DNA from: JABDMH01 sp965222645
GTDB taxonomy: Bacteria; Bacteroidota; Bacteroidia; Chitinophagales; Saprospiraceae
Direction: 5' to 3'
Assembly (NCBI GenBank): GCA_965222645.1
Contig: OZ244968.1
Span: 1,922,001 to 1,986,000 of the forward strand
DNA: 64,000 nucleotides
Part shown: positions 47,401 to 55,957 of the stretch, one piece after another
Layout of the letters: the number at the start of each line of letters is the position of its first letter
How positions within the stretch are numbered: position 1 is the stretch's first letter
Position numbers and translations under genes: made by a program
The notes under the pieces: model-generated
Seen by the model: the letters and a program-made list of their open reading frames with translations, nothing else
What the model was told of the DNA's origin: nothing
Database searches by the model: none

Positions 47401-50400
47401 CTCAATGATGATCGTGATCACACTATCACAGCCCGCTGCATTGGTAAAGGACTGCTGATATGTACCGGAAGTAGAGTAACTCTCTTCTCCCAAAGTAATT
47501 GATTCACCAGTACATAGGTCTACATTGTAGGTAGTATCAAATGCCTGATGTACAGTGAGATCCAGAACGATATTGCTGTCACATCCATTTACAGAAGGTA
47601 AAGTGATCTGATAAACACCCGTTGTGTTATATGGATCACCACCGACAATCACATGATCACCAGAGCAGATTTCCGCCGTGATCGTAGTATCTCGATGTGG
47701 ATATATTGTGAGATTCAGGTTGACCGTACTGTCGCATCCGGCTGAGCTGGTCAAGAGATCTGTATAAGATCCTGATTCGCTATATGTACTACTCCCAACT
47801 TGATACGATTCGCCCTCACATAGATTTATATTGAGGTCGGTGACAAAATCATCGACTACATTGAGATTTAGTGTTACAATGCTATCGCATCCCGCAGTGC
47901 TTTGAAGTGTCTCCATGTAGGTTCCTGGAGTACGATACCAATTTGGTCCTACTTGCACGGAATCTCCCGTACAGATTGTCCTGCTAAGTTCCACTTCGAT
48001 CTGATCTAATACTTCCAGATTTAGGGTAATAACACTGTCGCATCCTGTAATCAAAGAGGGTATTGTAGAGGTGTATGTTCCAGATGAAGTCAATGGATTA
48101 TTATCGAAGGTATAGGTATCCCCGGTGCAAATGGTCTCATCAAGAGTAGTATGGACCACTGGTATTACATGAATTGATATTTGCAGGGTACTATCACACC
48201 CAAATTGATCAGTGAGCACCTGGGTATAATCACCGGATTCAGTATAGGTCTCATTAGCTATATTAGTTGATTCACCTTCACAAATTGTGTCCCGGATAAC
48301 CGTCAAAGAAGGGATCTGGACTCTCAACCTTATCGTCACTGTACTGTCACAACCAGCCTGATTTAAAATATGAACCACATACTGACCATCACTAAAAAAT
48401 GTGCTCCCTCCCAGGGAGAATCGGTCTCCTTCACAGATTGTTGTATCAAGACTACCTTCTGTGCTTTCCAACACTGTTAGATCCAGATGCACGATACTAT
48501 CACAACCATTAGACCCCGTCAGTGTATCTGTATATGAACCCGTTTCTGTGTAAGTAGATGTTCCCACGACATACGTTTCATCATCACAGATTGATTCTGC
48601 AAGATTTGTGATCGTAGGTTGTAAGATTTCGAGGGTTTCCTCATCAGACACCACATTGCAGTCAAAATTTCCGAGATTCTGAAGATTATCCGCTATGAGC
48701 AGGCGGTATCGTCCCCCATCCGAATTTTCGATGTCATCCATGATAAATGGGACCTCATTACCACCGGGGACATCGACCCAGGTGCCATTCCAAAGGAATT
48801 GCCACCGGTAAATGGGATTCGTATAATTATTTGTAATCACCGCGTCAAAAGTGACACTACCATCCAGGCAAACAGGATTCGGATTTATACTTATTTCGAC
48901 TTCAGGCCGACAATCAGTGACTGTGATATTCTGCACCGCTTGCACGTTATTGCCGCAGGCATCTTCTGCATACCAGGTGCGTATGATGCTATAGGTGTTC
49001 TCACAGATCCCGGGGATGATTTCTTGGGTATATTCTGGTAAAATTAAATCACAGTTGTCTTCCGCTGTTATTTCAACCCCGATGACAGGCGGATCCGGGA
49101 CTTGTTCGCACGGAATAGTTATATCTGCCGGCACGCCAATAAGTTGAGGTGGTATAGTGTCATTTACCCGAATTGTTTGTGTGCATTCGACAATATGGCC
49201 GCAAATATCTTCGGCCCTGTAGGTTCTAGCAATAATCTCAGGACATGTATTTCCATCGGAATTTTCTTCTACTAGTCTAAAGCTGTTTGCCACTAAGCCA
49301 CAGGTATTTGTCAATTGACCCCCATCAGACTCAAATTGATCTACCGTCCCATAGGGTAGTGGCACATCATCGCGACATTGAAAAACCAGATCTGGTGCAC
49401 AAGTCATGGTCAGTACTGGTGCCGTTGGAATGGTAAACGTCGAAGCACATGATTTTTGATTTCCGCACTGATCGACCACGGTAAAATCTATCGTTTTGGA
49501 TCCTCCACAAAAAGGCGGGGCATCAATAGTGTCGATCAGTGATATGTCCAAATTGCAGCCATCTCCTGGATACGAGAATTGTGACTTCCAATCATCAAAC
49601 AGTTGATCTACATCTACTTGTGTAAGGCAGGATTCAACAGTTAGATCTCCCGGACAGATAGGATCTGCCAGCGGAATGGGATTGAGCTGAATCACCTGGA
49701 GGCAAGTGGCGGTTAGACCACAACTGTCATATGCAATAAACGTGCGATGCACAATTACGGGGCAATTGGGCTCTACCAGTACATCAATGTAGCCTACTTC
49801 CCTTATTCCACAGATGTCATCCACAATACTGATCCCATCCAATTGGTCAAATTCAGTTTTGCTTATTGACCTTTCTATACTGCTAAACTCCAATCCTGTC
49901 AGGCTATCCAGGTCATCCGGTGAGCACGCATCCACAACGATATCAGCCGGGCACGTAATGGTTGGTGTCTCTGTGTCGTGCACTTCAATTTCCTGAGAGC
50001 AAACGGACTCCAGTCCACAGCTGTCAACAGCCGTGAATGTCCGTGTGATGAGTATCGGGCACGACGGCTGATCAATTTGGTCTTGATATTTTATTTCAAA
50101 CACACCACAGACATCGGATACTGAACTCACACCGTCCAGGGCGGCAAAAGTTTGAGCATCGATTATACTCTCCGTGGGGCTGTATGGGAGTTGGCTGATC
50201 GATACTACAGCATCCAGATTACATCCTTCTCCTGAAACATCCTCTGGACAAACAATGACAGGTGCCTGTGTATCCTCTACGATGATCGATTGAACGCACT
50301 CTGCAAAAAGACCGCAACTATCATAGGCGATGAATATACGCTCTACCATGATGGGGCAAGATTGTTGCACAATCTGGTCCTGGTAGGTTACCTCTAGTAT

Positions 50401-53400
50401 TCCACATACATCTTCTGCCAGACTTTGAACATCAAGGAGATCAAACTGATCTTTGGTCAAAGATGTGATCACAGTATTGAATGGCAATCCACTAAGAGCT
50501 AGGATATCCACTGTAGAGCAGCCCTCCTCTTGGACGTCTTCAGGGCAAGTGATCACAGGAGGCTCAGTATCCTCAAGTATAATGCGTTGATTACACCGAG
50601 TGACTAAATCACAACTATCGACGGCAATAAAAATTCGTTCAAAAATAAAGGGACAGCTCGCCTGCACGAGTGAATCACGGTATGAGAAATCTCTTATGCC
50701 GCATTGATCACCCACATTGCTATTTGCGTCGATAGCGTTAAAGTCATCTATCTCCAAAGCAGTGGTCGTCGCTGAATATGGAAGGCCAGTGATTGCTTCC
50801 ACATCAGGTATACCACATCCCTCTTCAAGTATGTCTTCCGGACAGGTCAATTCCGGTGGTTGCGTATCGTCGATGGTAATTACCCACTCACATACGTTGG
50901 TGAGCCCACAGCTATCGTAGGCAGTGAATGTCCTGCGAATGATAAGCGGGCAGCTCGGATTTTCTATTACATCAAAATATCCTATGGCTTCAATACCACA
51001 ATTATCGCTAGCATCACCAGGTAACGGAAGACCTTCGAAGGTCACTTCGTCGATCAGTGTTTCGGCAGTAGAAAAAGCTAACCCGGTCAAGAGCTCCAAA
51101 TCATAAGTGCCACAGCCCTCCAATGTTTGATCTACCGGACAAGTGATTTGGGGAGGCTCCTGGTCTACTACAGTGATGACCTGAGTGCAACTTGTATTAA
51201 GGCCGCAACTGTCATATGCAATAAACCTTCTCACCACCTCCAATGGACAACTCACATTAGAAATCGAGTCGTAATAAGTGACATCTGCAACGCCACAGAT
51301 ATCAGAGGCTAAGCTCAGACCATCTATATTGTTGAAAGCAGACTCTCCAATAGAGGTTTCTGTTTCAGAATAGGCAAAACCTGTCAATGTCACAATAGCG
51401 CTTACATCACAACCATCTCCTTGCACCGGACCTGGGCATGTGATGGTGGGTGGTTCGGTATCCTCGATAATTATTTCCTGTGTACATGATGTATTGAGAC
51501 CACAGCTGTCATAAACAGTGAAGGTACGCTCTAATATGAGAGGACATGATTCCTGTGTAATGACATCCATATATTGGATAAGTTCGATGCCACAAATGTC
51601 ATCTGCTGCACTTACTCCATCCAAAGCATCGAAAGTGCTTTCCGAAATATCAGCCGGGACTGAGCTATATGGCAAGGTGTAGTTTGCGACTGCATTGACA
51701 TCACACCCCTCTTCCTGGATATCACCCGGACAGAAAAGGGTGGGTGGCTCTGTATCTTCGATTGTTATTTCCTGAGTACAACTGGTAAAAAGTCCACAGC
51801 TGTCGTATGCTGTAAACGTTCGTGTTACGACCAGGGGACAGGAGGCTTGGGAGATTACATCAATGTAACGTACTTCCAGAATACCGCAGACGTCATCCGC
51901 TGCACTTACTGCATCCAGGCCATCAAATGTTTGCTCATCAATTGTAATCTCTACCGTACTAAATGCCAATCCGGTTTCATTGAGCAAAGCACTCACATCA
52001 CATCCTTCTCTTGTGATTGACTCCGGACATATTATAGTAGGTGGTTCCGTGTCTTCCACAGTGATGTCCATAAAGCAACTATTTGACAAATCGCAAGAAT
52101 CGTAGACCGTAAAGAACCGCCTTACTATCAGCGGACAGCTCGCCTGCATCACCGAGTCTCTATAGTTGATCTCTCTTACTCCACAATTATCAGTCACATT
52201 GCTTTGACCATCCAAACCATTGAATGTCGCTACATCTATGATCGATATGTTTACAGAGTAAGGTAGTCCGGTAAGATTATCTAAATCTGCTAATCTGCAC
52301 CCTTCCACAATTGGACCTTGAGGACATGTGATCTGTGGTATTTCACTATCTCTAATGGTAATAATCTGGGGGCCCAGTGACTCATTGTCGCATTCATCAA
52401 CTACTCTGAAGACCCTTCTTACCTGCAAAGGACAGATCGCTATAATAGAGTCATAATACGTGATTGTAAATGTAGAATTACAAGCCTCAACCACATTACC
52501 TCCCACACCCTGAAACTGAGTTAGGTCTATTGTCTGTTCTGATTCGGAATATGGAAGATCGACGATGTCATTGACATTGCAACCCGGTATCTCATAATCA
52601 GAGGGAAAGGTCACTACTGGGTCTGTAGTATCTTCGATATATATTGTTGCTGTGCGAGTTGTGGTATCCTGGCAGTTATCGATGACATAGAATTCCACAG
52701 GTAATCCGTCAGATAAGTCACAACTCAGTGCCGGAAAGCTCACACCATCCCAGTCATGACCCATGGTCAACACAGTATGACTGCATTCATCAAAGCTGCA
52801 AGCCAGCAGGTCAGCCATTGTTGTCGAGATCCAACTGTTAATCTCACCGAGGTAGTCTTGATCGCATTCCAATACAAGATCATCGGGTTCACAATTTACC
52901 ACGGGCGGAATGGTATCGACCAAGATCACATCTGCGTCACAAGTGTCAGCGTTGTCACAAGCGTCGAGCACCCAAAACCGAACTGTAATGCCTGTTGTTC
53001 CTGAGCAATCAAGGGTAGGTACATCTGATCCATTCCAGTCGTTATCGGCTGTCAATGGTTGATTGCAGTCATCCACAGCCGCATTGATTAAATCTTGCTC
53101 TGTCTGATCAATCCAATTTTGGATTTCTGTCAAATAATCATTGTCACACTGAAGCACCAAATCTGATACGACACATGTTACGACTGGTGGTTGAGTATCA
53201 TTTAACCTCACACTCCCCGGGCATAATTCTGATACATTTCCACAATCATCGGTGACCCAAAAATTGATTGTTAATCCTGTTGCATTATTGCAATCCAATG
53301 TTGGGACATCAGTACCATTCCAGTCATTGTCAGCCGTAAAAGTAGAACTGCAATTATCACCAGCAATCGATTCCAGATTTGACTCCACAGAGGCAATCCA

Positions 53401-55692
53401 AGCTGCGATTTCAGACAAATAATCAGCATCGCACTCAAGTATTAATTCTGGATCTGGACAGACAAACGTAGGCGGTGTTGTGTCATTGAGAATGACCTGA
53501 GTGGTACAGGGAGTCTCATTGAGGCAAGCATCGATGACTGTAAAGATGACCTCAATGCCGGTTACACCAGCACAATCGAGTACAGGGACATCCGAGCCAT
53601 TCCAATCATTATCTGCTGTAAGTGGACCTCCACATGCATCGGTGCTTGCGTTTATGAGATCCGCTTCAGCCGTTGCTATCCATGCGGCAATTTCTGCAAG
53701 GTAATTATCTCCACACTCCAATACGAGATCATCAACTACACAGTTGACCACTGGTGGCTGGGTGTCTTCTATCGAAATCGTACTTGTACATAGCAGTGAA
53801 TTGTTGCAGTCATCCGAAACTGTGAAGGTCACGGTGACAGGAGTGGAACCCAGGCAACTCAAAGCTGGCAGGTCGCCTGTCCAATCATGTGTAGCGGTTA
53901 CTACTCCACAATTATCACTGGAGCTTGCCTCTAGATCTGCTATTGCAGTATTCAGCCAGGTGTTTATCTCTGCGGTATAATTTTGGTCACATTCCAATAC
54001 TAGTGGAGTCACATCACAATTGAAAGTAGGAGGTGTGGTGTCAACCACGTTTATCGTCTGTACACAATCGTCGAAGAGTCCGCAAGAGTCTGTTGCTGTC
54101 CAGGTCCTATTTATTGTATACTCACCGGGACAGGGTCCAGGCACAATCACATCGTTGTAGGTAATATGGTAGCCGCAATTATCCGTTGCGGTTGCCGTCC
54201 CTGTATTTGCTGGATCAAAACTGTCATCACATTCCAGGGTCAGATTTGGCGGACATGTAATCACCGGTGGCTCGGTATCTCCCAAGACAGTGTAGGTATC
54301 ATTATCTGTACATCCATCTGAGGAAACGACCTGCAGGGTAATGGTCTTGTCGCCACAAGTATTGTAGGTCACTTGAGGTGGCACTCTACCGGAGTTATTA
54401 AGGGCATTGTGCGTTGCAGGATTTGCACCCGCCCCAAAATTCCAGATATATCGCGCTCCTGGTCCGGCATCATCTGCTGTAAATTGGTAGCTATTATTTA
54501 CGATACAAATATCTGTGGGACCAGAAATTACCGCAGGGGGAGTGGGAAATGTATCGATTGTAAAGTTAAGGGTGTCATAAGCACAGTCATCATAGCCAAA
54601 GGTCGTGATGGTCTGATCTTCAACGATCACGGACTTATTTCCGGGTGTAGAGAAAGTGTGATTCGTATTGTTCGTGGGAAAAGCGGCGCCATTCCCATCC
54701 CAGTCGTCGTACCATGTATATAGGATGCCACCTGCGGGAGGATTATCAATTTCAGCATAAAATGGACCGGAAGGGCAAACCGTTGGTGCCGTAATGGTCA
54801 TATCTGGTGGAGATAGGACCAGTACTTGGACGGTAGTACAGATGGGATTTAGATTGGGGCAAAGACCCGCACCTATCGGGTCAACACAAACATCGTACTC
54901 TAACGTAGGTGGATTTCCTGGTGGCAGGGGAGCATTCTTGGGAACATAGATTACAACGCTGGTATCGCCCATCGGGGGATTTACATATGCATTATATGCA
55001 GGATCCTGGGTAGAGTTCCACGAGATGGTTGAGACGTTTATGTCCTGGCCACTGACGGTGACCTGGTTTCCACATCCCTCTGCCAGTATTTCGAAATCGG
55101 GATTCAATTCTGCTTTTAAAGATTTTATCCTGTATACGTTTTCATTGTTACCCGTTTGACAGAAAGTGATGAAAATCGTATCATTCAAGATAGCACTTGT
55201 CAGACATGCAGGTTCATCTCCTTGTGCTCCACCTTGAAGCGGCCCACAGTTGATTCGGTAGGTATTAATCGAAGGTTTCGCTCCGGGGGATGGGGGTACG
55301 GGATTGCTGCCATTATAAGAGTTCTGGTCATCTTGCCACTCTTGCTCATTTGCCTCCGGTATCTCCAGGAGAATAGCATACGCATCCGGGTGCAACAGGA
55401 CCTTAAATTCAATGCATTGATCATTGTTTCCGCCTGCGATACCACAACAGAGAGAATCTTTATCTCCCCTGGCAATTTTGCACGAATACCATTTCTGACT
55501 AGGACTGTTCCTCAAATCGACAAACAAACTGGGAATGTCATCGCAGTTGGTTGTGCTGACTATATCGCAGCCAAACCAGTCAGAAGGCCCTGCCTGGGAT
55601 AATAATCCATTGATTGGAATTAGGCACGAGATGGCCAGGCACCAGATGGCACAAATTTGAGAAGGACATAGTAATCTATGGGAGTGATCCAT
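44479..55692 (-). CDS. Giant multi-repeat T9SS type B adhesin (SprB-like)
   Basis: A 3,737-residue secreted protein. Residues 1-32 form a signal peptide. Residues to about 470 contain PKD-like segments. One HYR-like unit begins near 472 (DTEPPVITCPPNLTLECDD). Residues 551-1020 hold five 94-residue repeats (DTxPPVVxC, then ECDxxYLxEIxxWI, then DWNGSDVP). Residues 1021-2003 hold ten repeats of about 98 residues (DTEPPTITCP, EGCDV, SCPL, YDSCGL). Residues 2368-3491 hold 22 repeats of about 51 residues (ICEG, GCDSIVTLNL). The last 85 residues are a gliding-motility-associated sorting domain with AFTPNGDGHND, YNRWGEIVFE and MWDG. It should be surface-displayed by the type IX system; ligand unknown. 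Confidence 0.88.
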   Translation of the reverse strand: MDHSHRLLCPSQICAIWCLAISCLIPINGLLSQAGPSDWFGCDIVSTTNCDDIPSLFVDLRNSPSQKWYSCKIARGDKDSLCCGIAGGNNDQCIEFKVLLHPDAYAILLEIPEANEQEWQDDQNSYNGSNPVPPSPGAKPSINTYRINCGPLQGGAQGDEPACLTSAILNDTIFITFCQTGNNENVYRIKSLKAELNPDFEILAEGCGNQVTVSGQDINVSTISWNSTQDPAYNAYVNPPMGDTSVVIYVPKNAPLPPGNPPTLEYDVCVDPIGAGLCPNLNPICTTVQVLVLSPPDMTITAPTVCPSGPFYAEIDNPPAGGILYTWYDDWDGNGAAFPTNNTNHTFSTPGNKSVIVEDQTITTFGYDDCAYDTLNFTIDTFPTPPAVISGPTDICIVNNSYQFTADDAGPGARYIWNFGAGANPATHNALNNSGRVPPQVTYNTCGDKTITLQVVSSDGCTDNDTYTVLGDTEPPVITCPPNLTLECDDSFDPANTGTATATDNCGYHITYNDVIVPGPCPGEYTINRTWTATDSCGLFDDCVQTINVVDTTPPTFNCDVTPLVLECDQNYTAEINTWLNTAIADLEASSSDNCGVVTATHDWTGDLPALSCLGSTPVTVTFTVSDDCNNSLLCTSTISIEDTQPPVVNCVVDDLVLECGDNYLAEIAAWIATAEADLINASTDACGGPLTADNDWNGSDVPVLDCAGVTGIEVIFTVIDACLNETPCTTQVILNDTTPPTFVCPDPELILECDADYLSEIAAWIASVESNLESIAGDNCSSTFTADNDWNGTDVPTLDCNNATGLTINFWVTDDCGNVSELCPGSVRLNDTQPPVVTCVVSDLVLQCDNDYLTEIQNWIDQTEQDLINAAVDDCNQPLTADNDWNGSDVPTLDCSGTTGITVRFWVLDACDNADTCDADVILVDTIPPVVNCEPDDLVLECDQDYLGEINSWISTTMADLLACSFDECSHTVLTMGHDWDGVSFPALSCDLSDGLPVEFYVIDNCQDTTTRTATIYIEDTTDPVVTFPSDYEIPGCNVNDIVDLPYSESEQTIDLTQFQGVGGNVVEACNSTFTITYYDSIIAICPLQVRRVFRVVDECDNESLGPQIITIRDSEIPQITCPQGPIVEGCRLADLDNLTGLPYSVNISIIDVATFNGLDGQSNVTDNCGVREINYRDSVMQASCPLIVRRFFTVYDSCDLSNSCFMDITVEDTEPPTIICPESITREGCDVSALLNETGLAFSTVEITIDEQTFDGLDAVSAADDVCGILEVRYIDVISQASCPLVVTRTFTAYDSCGLFTSCTQEITIEDTEPPTLFCPGDIQEEGCDVNAVANYTLPYSSVPADISESTFDALDGVSAADDICGIELIQYMDVITQESCPLILERTFTVYDSCGLNTSCTQEIIIEDTEPPTITCPGPVQGDGCDVSAIVTLTGFAYSETETSIGESAFNNIDGLSLASDICGVADVTYYDSISNVSCPLEVVRRFIAYDSCGLNTSCTQVITVVDQEPPQITCPVDQTLEGCGTYDLELLTGLAFSTAETLIDEVTFEGLPLPGDASDNCGIEAIGYFDVIENPSCPLIIRRTFTAYDSCGLTNVCEWVITIDDTQPPELTCPEDILEEGCGIPDVEAITGLPYSATTTALEIDDFNAIDANSNVGDQCGIRDFSYRDSLVQASCPFIFERIFIAVDSCDLVTRCNQRIILEDTEPPVITCPEDVQEEGCSTVDILALSGLPFNTVITSLTKDQFDLLDVQSLAEDVCGILEVTYQDQIVQQSCPIMVERIFIAYDSCGLFAECVQSIIVEDTQAPVIVCPEDVSGEGCNLDAVVSISQLPYSPTESIIDAQTFAALDGVSSVSDVCGVFEIKYQDQIDQPSCPILITRTFTAVDSCGLESVCSQEIEVHDTETPTITCPADIVVDACSPDDLDSLTGLEFSSIERSISKTEFDQLDGISIVDDICGIREVGYIDVLVEPNCPVIVHRTFIAYDSCGLTATCLQVIQLNPIPLADPICPGDLTVESCLTQVDVDQLFDDWKSQFSYPGDGCNLDISLIDTIDAPPFCGGSKTIDFTVVDQCGNQKSCASTFTIPTAPVLTMTCAPDLVFQCRDDVPLPYGTVDQFESDGGQLTNTCGLVANSFRLVEENSDGNTCPEIIARTYRAEDICGHIVECTQTIRVNDTIPPQLIGVPADITIPCEQVPDPPVIGVEITAEDNCDLILPEYTQEIIPGICENTYSIIRTWYAEDACGNNVQAVQNITVTDCRPEVEISINPNPVCLDGSVTFDAVITNNYTNPIYRWQFLWNGTWVDVPGGNEVPFIMDDIENSDGGRYRLLIADNLQNLGNFDCNVVSDEETLEILQPTITNLAESICDDETYVVGTSTYTETGSYTDTLTGSNGCDSIVHLDLTVLESTEGSLDTTICEGDRFSLGGSTFFSDGQYVVHILNQAGCDSTVTIRLRVQIPSLTVIRDTICEGESTNIANETYTESGDYTQVLTDQFGCDSTLQISIHVIPVVHTTLDETICTGDTYTFDNNPLTSSGTYTSTIPSLITGCDSVITLNLEVLDQIEVELSRTICTGDSVQVGPNWYRTPGTYMETLQSTAGCDSIVTLNLNVVDDFVTDLNINLCEGESYQVGSSTYSESGSYTDLLTSSAGCDSTVNLNLTIYPHRDTTITAEICSGDHVIVGGDPYNTTGVYQITLPSVNGCDSNIVLDLTVHQAFDTTYNVDLCTGESITLGEESYSTSGTYQQSFTNAAGCDSVITIIIEVSDRYEETRDVVLCVGESYQVGSNTYTSTGNYTDSLQSKDGCDSIIHLNLIVVENIQVELDEQICEGQSFKLGSTTHTESGTYTETFQSDAGCDSIVTVNLQVLSILRDTTRETICEGETFDFDGTPYQVGGTYEKDYTSVAGCDSIHTLVLVVMPVQRTTIQHQICAGDSVVLGESAYTQSGSYVETLTSANGCDSIVTLVLQVTESASTVLTEQICANETYPFGGVARDSTGTYVDSLVTATGCDSIVTLHLTVNPTFSEEVSAQICVGQIFPFDGQSLSTAGQYTASLLTSTGCDSTVILHLEVVDQIKTYDTATICQGGSVDFFTQSLDQAGTYDHTLQSAAGCDSIVHMTVEVVDKIQEDITVSLCEGDSYTFGDRVLDSTGVYVDSLSSSAGCDSIVTLDLTVNPSYKEEINARICETGSYNFMGQSLTETGIYVDSLQTLAGCDSIVTLNLVVQDVILDTINVTICQGQSYTFDNRSFDETGVHTAIYITAGGCDSTVVLDLLVVDQITTNIDQEICEGDSVVINEKVYKVAGSFSETLVSSGGCDSVLQITISEVSAKRQVIDETICAGESFSFNGSTYTETTSFTDTLTTGSGCDSIVEFSLQVLTAYEEDIYANLCTGSTYTFDGETYNESGTYELVYNTAGGCDSIIRLHISIMDEIRIEESTTICLGDSVLIGGKYYTENITVVDSATTVSGCDSIVVYEVIVVDDVTIVGDTVQICEGESVELIPVITGTPSSDITWSPAEGLSCQVCTNPVASPTESTTYLLSTTGCLGTNIEVQYRVEIIPNPVLVLSQEEGPNGNHEIVLSATTIDPSHIISWYDHSGQNICTDCQSILRPNNEASYTATAINSLGCEVSEEINTSNTFEDSNCDPGVIEASNAFTPNGDGHNDYFQIINTGDAEVLSVQVYNRWGEIVFEGSGSGDMWDGNTRGVAANPGVFIYLIDGICATGEKFVRAGNVTLIR
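45220..48591 (-). repeat. 22 tandem 51-residue GCDSI repeats
   Basis: Each unit runs from I/L-C-x-G to the next, with a second Cys 28 residues later in GCDS. Two units have 52 residues. The units are well diverged from one another at the DNA level, unlike those of the next gene. Confidence 0.9.
49684..52632 (-). repeat. Ten tandem repeats of about 98 residues (HYR-like, type B)
   Basis: Units start with D(T/S/Q)EPPxITCP and carry EGCD, a D(V/I)CGI motif, SCPL and RTFTAYDSCGL. They differ from the five preceding 94-residue units. Confidence 0.85.
52633..54042 (-). repeat. Five tandem 94-residue repeats (HYR-like, type A)
   Basis: Exactly 470 residues. Each unit has DT(T/Q/I)PP, LECD, an Ala/Ile-rich helix-like stretch (YLAEIAAWIATAEADL), DNDWNG and a final strand, with conserved Cys pairs. 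Confidence 0.85.
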
Positions 55693-55745
55693 ATTTTATA
55701 AACAAGGGCCTGATTTATGGATCGGAAAAAAACTGTGGTTCTATT

Positions 55746-55770
55746 TTTGGTACACAATTTACGTACCAAA
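55746..55770. promoter_or_regulatory. Inverted repeat upstream of the giant adhesin gene
   Basis: TTTGGTAC-ACAATTTAC-GTACCAAA, perfect 8-bp arms, 54 bp upstream of the start codon. Neither side has a U-run, so it is not a terminator. It shares GTACACAAT and CGTAC with the hairpin at 55881-55910. Confidence 0.45.
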
Positions 55771-55880
55771 CTTCGTAGATTCTCGTCTCAAGCCGAAGTA
55801 ATCCAAAACTTACTGAGTTATACGAGGAATTATTGTTAAAACTTCCACAAACAGAACTTAAAAGAATAAAAATGGGTCAT

Positions 55881-55910
55881 AGAGCTAGTACACAATGCGT
55901 ACTAGTCTCT
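55881..55910. promoter_or_regulatory. Second inverted repeat, possible terminator of the partial adhesin gene
   Basis: AGAG-CTAGTAC-ACAATGC-GTACTAG-T-CTCT (7-bp core arms plus 4 bp past a bulge), 48 bp after the stop codon of the upstream gene. On the minus strand a U-rich stretch follows only after a gap of about 8 nt, so termination is uncertain. Confidence 0.4.
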
Positions 55911-55957
55911 ACAACCATCATAGGAATGCTTAAGGTATATCTAGCAGTTCATTTCCA

